The notes under the pieces: model-generated
The model's input: the letters and a program-made list of their open reading frames with translations, nothing else
Database searches by the model: none
Told to the model about the DNA's origin: nothing
Shown: in pieces, positions 31,237 through 43,634 of the stretch
How positions within the stretch are numbered: position 1 is the first letter of the stretch
How the letters are laid out: each line of letters opens with the position of its first letter
Made by a program: the position numbers and the translations under genes
Assembly (NCBI GenBank): GCA_010356995.1
Contig: ML996697.1
Location: 501,761 to 565,760 of the forward strand
Length of the DNA: 64,000 nucleotides
Source: Trichodelitschia bisporula
Taxonomy: Eukaryota; Ascomycota; Dothideomycetes; Phaeotrichales; Phaeotrichaceae
Direction of reading: 5' to 3'

Positions 31237-32646
31237 AAGGAAGAGGAAGATCTCAGGAGTCGGTATTTATCCCCGTCTGTATTCAGTAACTAGCGAAGCC
31301 AACATGCGCGTTAACAGGCTGGCGAAGCCGAGATACGTGTGAAGTGACTGGTAGCACCGGTTCCCGACCGAGGATAGGATGATGATGTTGTCAAGGCTGA
31401 AAGATGGGAGGGTTAAGGCTAGCCTGGTGGACGATTGGAACCAGGTAAGGTAGTTAACGAAGATTACTTCAATAATAAGCGAGAACTCTTTCAGTGCTAG
31501 TACTGTAGATAAGTGATTAGGAGGTGTGGACGTTGTGCAGACGCGTTATGGCTTATTATGAAGTCGCTGATGCTCCGATGGAAGCCAAGGCTGGAAATGG
31601 CCCAAGCGCTAATGGGAAAAATGACAGCCCGCCCCCAGGAAGTTGTAGCCGGATTTGCTGAGGCTTTTGCCGAGTAAAAGGTAAGGACTATTTATGGGGG
31701 TGCCATCACTCTTTGCATCTGCCGTTGGACATGGATTGTCGTCATTCCAGGGCGTTTCGCGGAGCTTCCCCGCATCTCAGACGCGACAGGCGCTTACTGG
31801 GTTCTCCCGACCTTGTACCATTATCTGGCCGTCATATGCTGCGAGTCTGTTGGGAACCCTGGCGAGTGGATTGGAGGAGAAGCTCAGGGGCATAGCCAGT
31901 CTTCAACCGCAAGTGACGCCAGCGCAGAATATCGGCTGCAGAGAGCTGCAAAGTACCTGCAGGACTAGTTCTAGAGAGCATGGGCGTGAAGAGTGCATGG
32001 GGCGATGAACATTAAATTAGGTAGAGATGAAGACTTCAAGGGTTCAATCTTAGATTCAGAGCAACAATGTCCATCACTTGTAGCTCAAGGTCCATCGTAC
32101 TGTAGCCGCATTGCTGGCGTCATCAGAAAGAGAGTAGCAGCCACTCGGGAGTGCGGAGATATGGCTATCTCTAGTCTAGCTGGCAGCCTTTTCAGCCGAA
32201 CAAGTGGGGTTGTTCCTGCACCGTCTCTGCAGCAATGAGCCCCCCCACGAACAGCTTGCAGCTTTAGTTTTGACTTCATGATGCAGGCGGTAAACTGGTG
32301 CGTATGTACGTCCGTACCGAGAACATGGTGTTGTTTTCAATTGTCTTGACCTGCAAGAAAGTCTTAAACTTCTGTTCCTGATGCTCAGTTGTATGCGAGG
32401 TACATATGGGTTTCATCTCTTCTTCTCTGTCTTCGATGCTGCAAAGCAAGAAGAAGAAGAAAGAGGCGGACAGGTCACGGGCGAAATTTCGGCTAACGGC
32501 GAAGGCAGGACAACAGCCACCAGCTGATCCGTGAGGCCTCTTGAAAGCCCCCTCTCTCCCCTCCCCCCGCCTCCCAAAAACTGCACACCAGCCTCATTAG
32601 GTGTGGCTTCCCCAACCCACCAAGACCTTCCACCCACTCCCCACCC

Positions 32647-32647
<1 letters not shown>

Positions 32648-32687
<40 letters not shown>
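32648..32687. repeat. Run of 40 cytosines
   Basis: An uninterrupted C40 homopolymer about 435 bp upstream of the start codon of the CBM48 gene. It can form G-quadruplex or i-motif structures and is also a likely place for assembly length error. Confidence 0.95.
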
Positions 32688-32689
<2 letters not shown>

Positions 32690-33122
32690 AGCACTCGGAC
32701 TGCACCCTTCGCCCCTCTCGGAGAGAATCAGGCATCATCAATCGTCCCTGCACCGTTTCTCTCTCCTTTGCACCCTTCACAGTTTCCATCCTACCGTACA
32801 AAGCCTTAAAACACCCTCTGATTCTGTCAGTATTCATTGTCCATTTGAAATCTCTTACCCCATTTAATCCTGCGCTCTCTTCAATCTCTCGTACGCAGCT
32901 CCGATCTGCTCCCCCTCCCGCCCAGACCATTGCCGCCTCTTGCGCTCGGATCCCTCCACTACCGTCGCGCGCCGCTTGCTCCTTTCTCCGACACGCGGGC
33001 TTCTTCGACCTGACCGCTCAACGCACTTTTCTCTCCTTCACATCGCATTCTGTCTTTTCAGCAGAGCGTGTCGTTGATTGTATCTTTACCCTAATTGATC
33101 CGCTTCCAGCAAACACTCAACA

Positions 33123-35292
33123 ATGGGTAGCTACACGTTCAAGTGGTGAGTTCATCGCCCCCCCCCCCCGTTCGCATCGCCCCAGCCAGCTGATCAGGGT
33201 CTTCAGGGAGCACCCGGAGGCCAAAGAGGTCTTCGTCACAGGCTCTTTCGACGACTGGACTAAGTCCGTCACTCTCGAGCGCAACCACGACGGAGTCTTC
33301 GAGAAAAAGGTCGACTTCCCTTTGGAAGAGAAGAAGATCACGTACAAGGTTTGACACCAAATCCTCTGAAGCTCGGACCATGAACTGATGCGTGCGCAGT
33401 TCGTCGTTGATGGGAAGTGGATCCACAACCACACTGCGGCGTGCGAGACGGATGAGCACGGCAACGTGAACAATGTTCTTTACCTCCAGGACATCATTCC
33501 CCATGGTCAGGCAAATGTTCTATCTAGTGCCGCCCCTAAGTCGACAACCGCCGGGCTCGCTGGTCAGGTCCCCAAGGAGGGCGACAAGGAGGCAACCAAC
33601 GGGAGCTCCATCCCAGGCGCATTCATCGAGACTCCCGGCATCGAGGAGCCTTCCTTTGTGACGCCAGCCACTGAGCCTAGCGAATTCTCGGTGAAGCCTA
33701 TTCCTGCGACGGATGGCCCTGGCAACCCGATCTCTCTCAAGGCGGGCGAGAAGGTTCCTGATCCGAGCACCATCACCAACAACACGATCGAGAGCACTGT
33801 GAAGGAAGACAAGGCTGTGGAGCCCGAGGAGGAGACGTTCTCGGTGAAACCCATTCCGGCCACTGCTGGCGCTGGCAACCCCATCCACCTCGCCCCTGGT
33901 GAGAAGGTTCCCGACCCGAGCACGCTCACGGACAACACTGTTCAAAGCACTGTTGACCTCAATCCGAAGGATGACGAAGCCGAGGAAGAGCAGTCCTTCT
34001 CTGTCAAGCCGATTCCCGCCACGGCTGGGACTGGCAACCCAATCCATCTTGCGCCTGGGGAGAAGGTGCCGGATCCGAGCACCCTCACGGGTAACACCGT
34101 CGAGAGCACCGTCAAGCTGGATCCCGAGTCGTACGAGAAGAGTGACGCTGCGGCTGCTGTCGTGCCGCCGAAGGATGATGGCGCCGTCAAGCCTGCTGAC
34201 ACCGACTTATTCAATCTCCCTCCCGTCTCGAACAACATGATTCCTGAGTCCAGTCTGCCCATTGTCGGCGAGAACGACGTCAGCCCCACCATCCAGTCTG
34301 CTGCGCCTACGAGCACGACGGCTGCTCTGGCTGGCCAGGTTCCTCTGGAGTCTGCTCGCGACGCGACCATCCACTCCGCGGCACCGAATGCCACTACGGC
34401 CGGACTCGCCGCGCAGGTTCCTCTCGAGCCGGAAGTCCCGGAGGTTGTGATCAAGAGCCAAGAGGAGGCGCACGTCGATCCCGAGGCTTCTGCCAACCCC
34501 ATCGCTGTTGAGGAGAAGAAGGAGGTCGAGAATGAGCTCAAGTCGAAGGTTCCTGAGGTTGATGCGGATAAGGGTATCACCGGGGCTGTCGCTGGTGCCG
34601 TTACCGTTGGTGCTGCCGCTGTCGCTGGTGCCGTTACTGCCGCGACGACGTCAGTCACCGAGACGGTTGATAATGCGAAGAGCATTGCTTCTGGCACTGT
34701 CGACTCCGCGACGGAGAAGGCCATGGGTGAGGCCAAGGCCACAGAGGAAGCTACTGTCCCTGAAATCGTCACCAAGTCGATCGCGGCAGCGCACGCCGAG
34801 CCGGAAGCAACGACCAACCCGGTTGCCGTTGAGGAAAAGAAGGAGGTCGAGGCCGAGCTCGAATCGAAGATCAAGCCCGTGGAGTCCTCCGGGGAGCCCG
34901 CTCCGACCGAGACTGCTGCTACCTCGGCGGTCGCGCCTGGCGATGTTCCGCTCCCTAAACCGGCTGCAGAGAAGACCCCGGAACCTGCCGCCGCGCCTTC
35001 CCCTGCCCCGGCTGCGGTCGAGAACGCTGAGGCTACCAAGTCCCAGGATGCACCGGTTGTGACGACAGGTCCTGAGACGAAGACGACGGAGGCCAAGTCT
35101 GAAGCGCCTAAGACTGAGGCTCCTAAGGCCGAGGCGGCGCCGGCGGTTGCTGAGTCGAGCAAGGCCACCGAGACGACTCCCAAGACTGCGGCCCCCAAGG
35201 CTGAGACGGAGAACGGGAACACTGATTCGGTCAAGGCCAAGAAGAGCAAGCGCAAGAGTATCATTGGGAAGTTCAAGAAGCTTTTCCACTAG
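33123..35292 (+). CDS. CBM48/AMPK-type glycogen-binding protein (Crp1/Mdg1-like) with repeats
   Basis: Exons 33123-33145, 33207-33348 and 33400-35292 give 685 residues. The first 85 residues form an AMPK1_CBM domain: MGSYTFKWEHPEAKEVFVTG, SFDDWTKSV, KFVVDGKWIHNHTA, GNVNNVL, as in yeast Crp1/Mdg1. A long low-complexity tail follows, with three near-identical modules beginning FSVKPIPAT and containing GEKVPDPST (DNA starts 33685, 33838, 33997), three SAAPxxTTAxLAxQVP units, and two EKKEVE units. It ends in a basic KKSKRKSIIGKFKKLF tail, possibly membrane-binding. Yeast Crp1 binds cruciform DNA and Mdg1 acts in pheromone signalling; neither role is shown here. Acceptors at 33197 and 33206 are both in frame; the second fits the family. 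Confidence 0.8.
33685..34140 (+). repeat. Three tandem coding repeats of about 51-53 codons
   Basis: Modules starting at 33685, 33838 and 33997 share FSVKPIPAT, GNPI, GEKVPDPST and NT--STV with acidic spacers between. They are near identical in protein and close in DNA, so they arose by recent duplication. Confidence 0.85.
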
Positions 35293-36324
35293 ACCTGGAT
35301 CGATGTTCCTCCGCATGTCAGGGTAATGAGTGAGTGGTGGGTTGTTCCTGTACGTACGTAGGGGATGAAGGCTAGCAAGTTATCGTTGATATTGGGTGCC
35401 GGTGATGTAGTCTGTAGGGCTGTTTTGGGGCTCAGTGCTTTGGGTTGATGTGAAGTTGCTTGGTCTCTGCTTTATGTTGTCATTGTCTTCGGGCTTTATA
35501 TCCGGTGGTTGGGGTGGGGATAGGATGGTGGGTGCGTGCTTCCTGCGGCTAATACCTAAGTTGTCTTTTGGTTTCGCTTTTGGTCCTTGTTCTTCTGTTC
35601 AAGACAGCATGATTTGATGGGGGAAGTGTAGATTTCTACGATTGTGGGTCGTGCCTCGGGTATGTAGCATGTTTGCTGGGGCCGGCGATGAATGATCATA
35701 TCACCACTTTGAATGAGCCGGGACCTGGTTCTTGAATCCCGTACCTGCCATCCATCTATGGAGACGTACTACGTTTTCGATCCTCGTTCCTCGTTCCTCG
35801 TTCCTCATTACTGGCCATTAGTCGTCAACTAGCAGCACCCTTCTCACAACGGGTCGTGTTCACTAACCTGCACTCCTAGTCTGCTCCATGACTTGTGTCC
35901 ACGCCTATAAAAGCGCAGCGGTACCTCACCATGATGTAGACATGGAAGGATCACATTACTCTAAGGAAGGAACATGATGTCATGTGAGCATGATAGAAGG
36001 AAGGGACAGAGGAGGATACTTGGCCTCACGTATATAAGTCTCGAGAGTTTCTGACTCTCATCCACACTCTTCGCCTTTACTTCAATCTTCGGTTTTACAG
36101 TTGCCTTCGCACGTAACGAGCCGTAGCTCCCATCATAACATACAAGCTCGCTTTCTCTAGCATATTTCAGCCGGCATTGGTTTCACAATCAACAGCAGCC
36201 ACTTGGTTATCTTATGCTCGTTCAATCATTGCCTTTTGGTCCAACAACACAACCCCTCTAGAGACGTCGTTCCTACGGCCCAATCCACATCCTCCTTCCC
36301 CCCACACACATCACCTAGCCACCC
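35293..36324. other. Intergenic; two TATA boxes with no plus-strand gene
   Basis: About 1 kb after the CBM48 gene. TATAAAAG at 35906-35913 and TATATAAG at 36031-36038 face the plus strand, and 36060-36200 looks like a CT-rich leader. The first ATG after it (36214) opens only 15 codons. The alpha/beta hydrolase ends on the other strand at 36325. Confidence 0.5.
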
Positions 36325-37457
36325 TCAAATCTTGCTCCCCCTCCCCTGTCCCCCCACCCTCCCCGCCAAATACTCCCCCACCCACTTCACTGCTTCCTCC
36401 GCCATACGCGGCGTCACCTCATGCCCTACCCCCTCATACACGCGCTCATCCAGCACAAACCCCCCCTCCCGCCACCACCCCGTCTTCGGATCCACCGCCT
36501 GCTTCAAATACTCAATAAACACCCGCCCCGTCGCCGGCGGAACTAGTTTATCCGCCCCGCCCGACAAAACCAGCGCCGCCTTGCCCTTAATCGTGTGCTC
36601 GAGCGCCTCGCGCTGACTGGCCTCGAAAGCGGGGAAGGGCACGAGGGCGTCCGGGGGCGGGATATGGTGCGCCTGAGTCGGCGCGGAGAGGGCTTGGAGT
36701 TCGGGCGGGAGGAGCAGCGAGGCGGGGTCCGCGATGCGCAGCGCTGCGGCGAGCGAGGCGGGGAAGGACGGGGAGGGGATGAATGCGCTGCCGGGCGCAG
36801 AGGCAGGCTGCGTCCAGTCGCTGAGGCGGGATTTCATGGCGCGCTGGCACATCAGCCGCGTGTAGTCTGGCGTGCCGATTATGATGACGCCGGCAGCGAT
36901 GCGCGGGTCGTGGAGGAGGGTGAGCCAGGCGGCGTGTGCGCCGAGGGAGATCCCGAGGGAGAGGTTCTGGGTGATTGGGGGGGTGGTGGGGGGCAGGTAA
37001 GACCCGAGGTGCGTGATTAGGAGGGAGACGTCGTGCGCGGTGCCCTCTGCGACTTGTTAATGGGGCATGGAGGGGGGAGGGGGAGCGGACGGTATGACGA
37101 GAACATGTCCTGTGCGTGGCGCGGGTTACCGTCACGCCAGGCGCCGTTTGCGAGCGATGTTACCTCGCGCGAGCCATGGTTGCGCTGGTCGAAGGCTACG
37201 GCGAGGAGGCCTTTGCGGGGTTGGCCCAGGCTCACGCGGTTTGCGTTCCAGTAAGTGATGGATGCGGCGGCGAGGGAGGACATGAACTGTGCGGTTGCGA
37301 GGCGGGGGTGGAGGAGCCAGAGGACGGTGACTTCGTGGGCGTCGGGGGGGAGCTCGGCGAGGCCGTGGACGGTGGTGAGGATGCCGGCAATTGTATAGGT
37401 TGTGCTGGAGGTGGGGGGCTGGGCGCCTTTGTTGAAGGCGGCGAGAGGGTCGGACAT
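36325..37457 (-). CDS. Alpha/beta hydrolase, unknown substrate
   Basis: Exons 37457-37091 and 37046-36325 give 362 residues; the 44-bp intron joins SSYQGTAHDVSLLI. The fold is shown by the oxyanion-side strand VLWLLHPR, FDQRNHGSRE, the nucleophile elbow LGISLGAHAAWL (Ser in GxSxG), VIIIGTPDYTRLM, then LVLSGGADKLVPP with the likely acid Asp and YEGVGHEVTPRM with the likely His. No signal peptide is seen, so it is probably cytosolic. Fungal relatives are annotated only as hydrolases, so no reaction is claimed. It is divergent from the phospholipase D gene (680 bp between start codons). Confidence 0.85.
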
Positions 37458-38137
37458 GGTGATTGCTGGAGGGGATGGGGTAGGAGGAATGTGATGTACG
37501 AGAGTAGGTGCTAGTGGTGATAGGGAGGGTCAATTCGTGATTTAAGAGGGAATCTATGGATTGGAGTTTGTCGTCGGGAGTCCGATTGCCAGTCGTGCGC
37601 GGAGAAGGCAGGGCTTGCCGAGGCTGAAGATTCGGGCTGAAATTGCACCGCCACAGATACCAGCTTGATATCAGGCCATAAGGCAGTAGCAGAAAAGATG
37701 CCTGAACCCTGCACGCGTCAACCCCACGGACCTCATTGAACTTGTGACGAGAGACGGACGCGGGAGTAAGAGGAACGTCAGACCTTCACACCTCTCACCT
37801 TACAACTGCCAATTCTCTTCTTCTACTTCCTCCACCTTTCCTCTTGTTACGGTATTTGTTAGCCGTAATCTCTCGCATCATTTACCTTTCCTTCGTAATC
37901 TCCCTACACCTCCGAGTCGATCGGCCCGTCGCGTTTCGAGACACCTTCAGCCCTCCGCCATTGCGTCCATGGCGTTTCAAGCCTATTGACCACTGAGCAG
38001 CCACGATATCCACAGGAGGAGCCGTGGTCTAGGTTGAATAAACGATCGGTGTTGAAAGAGTTGGTGCGAAAGAAGGGTTCGAGGGTCCGCCGCCCCTTTA
38101 CAACTACGTTCGCCGCTGCCAAAGTTCAACCGCCACC
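37458..38137. promoter_or_regulatory. Divergent promoter region, hydrolase and phospholipase D
   Basis: About 680 bp holding both leaders. CT-rich from 37780 to 37920. No specific site recognised. Confidence 0.5.
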
Positions 38138-41100
38138 ATGGAACAGCCTTCACGTTTAAAGCCCAGTGAGGAGAGAGACGAAAGTGTGTCTCCCATGACA
38201 CGCAGTCCTCGATCTCTGTCGCCACTATCGAAGACGTTGGACAACAATCTGACGCCCTCGAAGTCAGCGCAATCGAATGGAGCATCTGAGACGTCGAACG
38301 GCAAGCTCGCTCCTCCTCTCGATCTAGAGACGAAGTTTGCACCCTCTGTGACCAGAGGGGACGAATTCCCCTTCAATTGCCCTCCCGCCGGGGTGGCCAC
38401 AGATCCGGTGAACAACTTTATCAGCGTTATCGATCATGCTCCGACAAGGGAGTTACTCCGTACACCGGAGGGGGAGAGAGAGGACGTGGCAACCGAACTT
38501 GCTCCAAGCGGACTGTCTCGCAAACCTACAACGGAGACCCTCGGCACTACGACCCCAACTGGCCGCCGGAGCGTAACATTCACACGGGATACCGCCTTTG
38601 AAGCTACACAGCCTGGCCCGTCGTCACAGATGTTGCATTCGCGGCAGGCGTCGTTGGATGCTCAGGATAGTGAAGGAGGTGGAAAGGACAAAGAGAAGCT
38701 GGGTTCATCGCTGCTATCAAAGCTGAAGGCCTTAGCTTCACCGATTACACTCCAGTCGCATGGCCGGTCATTGAGTGGTTGGTCTATCGGCGATTCGCAA
38801 TGGATGGAGGGGGAGACGCCCATAGAACCCGATGGGGCTCGGGACGACGGTCAACCGTACTCTGAATATGAAGGAGACGCCGATGCCGAGGAATCAGCGG
38901 CCGAAGGCCGACCATCACGCACCCGCAAACGCAGAAAGTCCCGGCGCATGGCAGACGACGGCCCTTCCACCGCGCCCACCACACCCCGTGCAGTCGTCAA
39001 GATGCCATTCCGACGCGATTCCGACCGCACGCCCCCTTCCTCCTCCACTGCCGTCAGACCTCCGGGTCTTCCCCGCCGCGCCACGATGACCGAGATCCCG
39101 GAACACCAGCGACTTGCGTTCTCCGAAGACGAAGGCCGAGATCGGCTTGGTGATGATGGTCTCTGGCGTCGTGGCAGTGCATGGATGCACGCTCGCGGCC
39201 AGAGCTACAGCGTCGGAACGCGTGCCGGGGAAACTGCGGATAGCAAACGCCCCAGCGGTCTCCGTCGACTGACTGCGTTTGGATCACACGAGGCCGGTGA
39301 ATCACCCTCCGGCTGGCGTCTTCGCGGCAGTGACCGCGGCTCGAGCCTTAGTGCCCAAAAATGGAAACACCTCAAAGCAAGCATCAAGATGCTCGGCCAG
39401 CGCAAAAAGGAGGAAACCCAACGTATCGACCACGCTAAATCCGCGGAACTGATGGCCGAGCTACTCGCCGGTGCCCCTGCGGCACTTTTCCTCGCAAGCA
39501 TGTTCCAGCGCGATGAACACGGACACAAGCGCATTCCTGTGCTTCTCGAACAGCTCCGCGTGAGGGTCACCGATAGCCAGCGGACGGAGAGCGACAGACA
39601 CCAGGTTTTCCGAATCGAACTCGAGTACGGCAGCGCTCTGGCCCGCATGAAATGGATCATTCAGCGTAGCCTCCGTGACTTTGTCAATCTGCACCTCAAG
39701 TACAAGTTCCAAAGCAAAACCGACAAGTACATCCATTCTCGCGCTCCGGAGCGCTCCAAGCTGCCCAAGTTTCCGATGAGCTCGTTCCCCTACCTGCGCG
39801 GTGTGCGCGGGATGTTTGAAGATGAAGAGGAAGAAGAGGAGGAGGATGATCTACCTACTGCTGGCGAACAGAGCGGCGTGGATGGCGAGATGAGTGGTGT
39901 GGACCGACCGGGTAAACCCAAAAAGCGGCGCTCGTCGTTCAACTTCAACCGCAGGAAGACCGGCCCCGTGCTTGATACCCCTCAGAGCATCATGGAGGCG
40001 TCGGGGCGTCAGGGTAGCTCAGTAGGGGGCGCGCGCAAGGAGACCTTCCCCGAACTCCAGCGCCGTCGCCTTGAACACTATCTGCACAAGTTGATCACCT
40101 ACGTTATCTTCCGTCCTGATAGCAACCGGCTCTGCAAGTTTCTCGAGCTGTCAGCACTGGGTGTGCGTCTAGCTGCCGAGGGCGGCTACCACGGCAAGGA
40201 AGGCTTCATGTCTGTCAAGGCGGGCAAGAAGCTCAGCTTCCAAAAGAATAAGGTTAGCCTGCTCGCCTCGCGGCAGCTGCCCAAGTGGTTCCTGGTGCGG
40301 GCAAGTTACATCGTGTGCGTCGACTCGCCGGAAGAGATGAATATCTACGAGGTTTTCCTCGTTGATCCGTCATTTGCAACCGAGAAGAAGAAGGAGCGAC
40401 TCCGCGACGAAAAGGCCAAAGAGCTGGCAAAGCGCGCAAAAGATACGGCGCGTCACCCGTCATCCTTTCACCAAATGCGCATCAAGAACTCGGAAGGTAC
40501 GGTCAAAGTGCTAGCCAAAAATGAGCGCCAGCTACACCAGTTTGAGGCATCCATCAACTTCATGGTCTCACAGAGCATTTGGGCTCAACCCAAGCGCTAT
40601 GACAGCTTCGCCCCGATCCGTACCGATGTCTATGCACAAGCTCTGGTTGACGGCCGGGACTACATGTGGAATGTTTCGCGTGCTATCAGCATGGCCCGCG
40701 ACGTCATCTACATTCATGACTGGTGGCTTAGCCCTGAGCTCTACATGAGGCGTCCACCTGCGATCAGCCAGAAATGGCGGCTGGACCGGTTGCTCAAGCG
40801 CAAGGCCGATGAGGGCGTCAAAATTTACGTCATTATGTACCGAAACGTCAACTCTGCCATCCCCATCGACTCCGAGTACACCAAGTTCTCGCTCCTTGAC
40901 CTTAGCGACAATGTCTACGTCCAACGCTCGCCGAACCAGATCCGCCAGAACACCTTCTTTTGGGCACATCACGAGAAGATCCTGGTCGTTGATCATTGCG
41001 TTGCCTTCTGCGGCGGTGTGGATCTCTGCTTCGGCCGCTGGGACACACCTGCTCACACCCTCATCGACGACAAGCTGACGGGCTTCGAGGTTAACGACCT

Positions 41101-43634
41101 GCCCAAGGACGCCGATAACTGCCAGCTGTGGCCAGGTAAAGACTACTCCAACCCGCGCGTGCAGGACTTCTACAATCTCGACAAGCCGTACGAGGAAATG
41201 TACGACCGGACTAAGATTCCGCGGATGCCGTGGCACGACATCGGTATGCAGGTGATCGGCCAGCCGGCGCGCGACCTGAGCCGCCACTTCGTACAGCGCT
41301 GGAACTTCATCCTGCGGCAGCGTAAGCCGTCGCGTCCGACGCCCATGTTACTCCCGCCCCCTGACTTCCTGCCTGCCGACATTGAGGCCCTGGGCCTGAA
41401 CGGGACGTGCGAAGTGCAAATCCTGCGGTCGGCATGTCAGTGGTCGCTGGGAACGGTAGGCAAGGTCGAGTGCAGCATCATGAATGCGTACGTGGACATG
41501 ATCCGCAACTCGGAGCACTTTGTCTACATCGAGAATCAGTTTTTCATCAGCTCATGCGAGATGGAAAACACGAAGATCGAGAACAAGATTGGTGATGCGC
41601 TGGTCGAGCGGATCATGCGCGCACAAGCCCACGGCGAATCCTGGCGCGCTGTCATCCTCATCCCCCTCATGCCTGGATTCCAGAACACCGTTGACGCGCA
41701 GGACGGTAGCAGCGTGCGCCTGATCATGCAGTGCCAGTACCGCAGCATTTGCCGCGGGTCGAGCTCCATCTTCGAGCGCCTCCGTCAAGCTGGCATCGAG
41801 CCCGAGGATTACATCCAGTTCTACGCGCTGCGTTCGTGGGGTAAGATCGGGCCCAACCAGTCGCTCGTCACAGAGCAGCTGTACATCCACGCGAAGTGTA
41901 TGATCGTGGACGACCGCATTGCAATCATTGGCTCTGCGAATATCAACGAGCGCTCCATGCTTGGCTCGCGAGACAGCGAAGTTGCCGCCATTGTCCGCGA
42001 CACCGACATGTTTCCGTCGCACATGGATGGTGAGGAGTACTACGTGTCGCGCTTCGCGCATGACCTTCGCGTACGCCTCATGCGCGAGCATCTCGGCCTC
42101 GATGTTGACGGCATCCGCGAGGAAGAGCTGGAGGAGGAGCAGTTTGAGCGCGAAATGGATGCCGTTTACCAAGCGCAGGAGCAGCGTCGCACGGAGGACG
42201 ACTCGAGCATCTCCTCGCCGGATTCTGATCGCGCAACCGAGCAGCGGTTGATCGACAACAAGCACCGCATCCAGGAGGAGCTCATCGCCCGCCAGGAGCA
42301 AGTGCACTCGTTCAACCACGACGTTGACTGGACGCAGGCTGCTAACCCCAACATCGTGTCTAAGAAGCGTCCTACTTCCGATCCCCGCGTCACGAACAAC
42401 CCCACTCACCGCGCGGATGTCGCCGGCGAGGGCGAAGACCACATGCTCGAGCACCTCGACGAGCAAGTCGCTCGGGACACGATCGTTGACCAACGTGGCC
42501 TCGAGGTCCTGGTCTCGGATCTAGCTCCCGAGGGCAAGGGCAGCCTCGCACGCCCCACGCACGCTCCACGCCGTCGCCACCGCGCGAAGAGCGAGGTCGA
42601 GCAAGCGGTGCCCATGCCCCCCGCTCCACCTCCGCGTGTCAATACGTACCATCTCGGCCTCCCCCAGCTCTCCACCCTCCCCGCGCTGCCCGTCGAAGAT
42701 GACACCGACATCGGCGGCCCGCCGCTCGTCCACACCTTGCCCAACGGCGCCGGCACCGGCCCAGGCACCGGCTACACCGGCGCCTTCGCCGCCGCCGCCG
42801 CCGACCTCCGCCGTCCCGAAGTATCCGTCAACTGCATGCGCGACCCGCTCATCGACACTTTCTACCAAGACACGTGGCACACGGTCGCGGAGAATAACAC
42901 CAAGCTGTACAGGCAGGTCTTCCGCTGCATGCCGGATAACGAGGTCAAGACGTGGCGCGAGTATAAGGAGTATATGGCGTTTGGGGAACGGTTTGCGCAG
43001 AGCCAGGGCGCGGGGCGGAGTAAGTCTCGGATTGCGCAGGACGCGAAGGGGAAGTCGGGGCCGCCGGGGTCGGGGGGGAAGATCGGTGAGATGGTGGAGA
43101 AAGTGGCGGAGATGATGCCGGGGGGGGAGGGGAAGGATAATACCCCTATGGGCGGGATTGGGGAGTGGGCGGAGGAGCAGGAGAAGCGCGTGCAGGAGAA
43201 GCAGGCGGGGGATGAGAAGGAGGGGATTGAGGCGGAGGAGCAGGTTGAGCGTGGAGAGGGGGGGCGGAGAGTTACTATTTCCACCCCGCCTGGGAGCGGG
43301 TCTGCTAACGGCATTGCCAATGCCAACGGAAATGGCAACGGGCCTGCGTACGGGAACGGTGGTGGCAGTAAGCGGCGTCGCCGCGCGACAACGAAGTCTA
43401 GTGGGCGGGCGTTCCATGCTGACGACGATTCGGCGATGATGCCGAAGGAAGAAGCCGAGGATATGCTGGAAATGGTGCAGGGCACGTTGGTCCTGTGGCC
43501 GTATGAGTGGCTGGAGAAGGAGGAGCGGGGCGGCGGGTGGTTGTATGCGGTAGATCAGATCGCGCCATTGGAGATCTAGTGAGTATTCCCCCTTTGATTT
43601 GGGAGAGGATGAGACTAACGTGAACAGCACGTAA
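38138..43634 (+). CDS. pld1: Phospholipase D (PLD1/SPO14 type)
   Basis: Hydrolyses phosphatidylcholine to phosphatidate; in yeast Spo14 acts in sporulation membranes. The reading frame of 1813 codons starts at 38138 with a Ser-rich N-terminus of about 460 residues. A PX domain follows (about 466-680, split by an acidic DEEEEEEEDD insert), then a PH domain (about 686-820), then the two HKD motifs HHEKILVVD at 944-952 and HAKCMIVDD at 1251-1259, with GSANINERS after the second. The plain frame stops at 43579, but a strong intron (GTGAGT at 43579, GACTAAC, CAG ending 43627) begins inside that stop and would give the end ...APLEIYT at 43634. I prefer the spliced end (1815 residues). An extended low-complexity region precedes the C-terminus. 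Confidence 0.9.

Larger units (their letters stand above)
30211..33122. other. Gene-poor region upstream of CBM48 gene
   Basis: About 2.9 kb with no supported gene, partly AT-richer than the flanks. It contains a GTAGTC microsatellite (31131-31236), an AGGACTAGTTCTAG motif (31961), a 40-base C run (32648-32687) and, from about 32700, a pyrimidine-rich leader for the gene at 33123. An open frame at 31694-32008 has no recognisable domain. Confidence 0.5.

Noticed and set aside
31961-31978. Cloning-vector polylinker, because of CTGCAGGACTAGTTCTAGA
   Set aside because: It resembles a plasmid polylinker only over SpeI/XbaI-like sites; the flanks are ordinary genomic sequence and the motif recurs elsewhere.
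36177-36616. Plus-strand open frames over the hydrolase 3' end
   Set aside because: They are antisense shadows of the hydrolase, Pro/Ser-rich without a domain.
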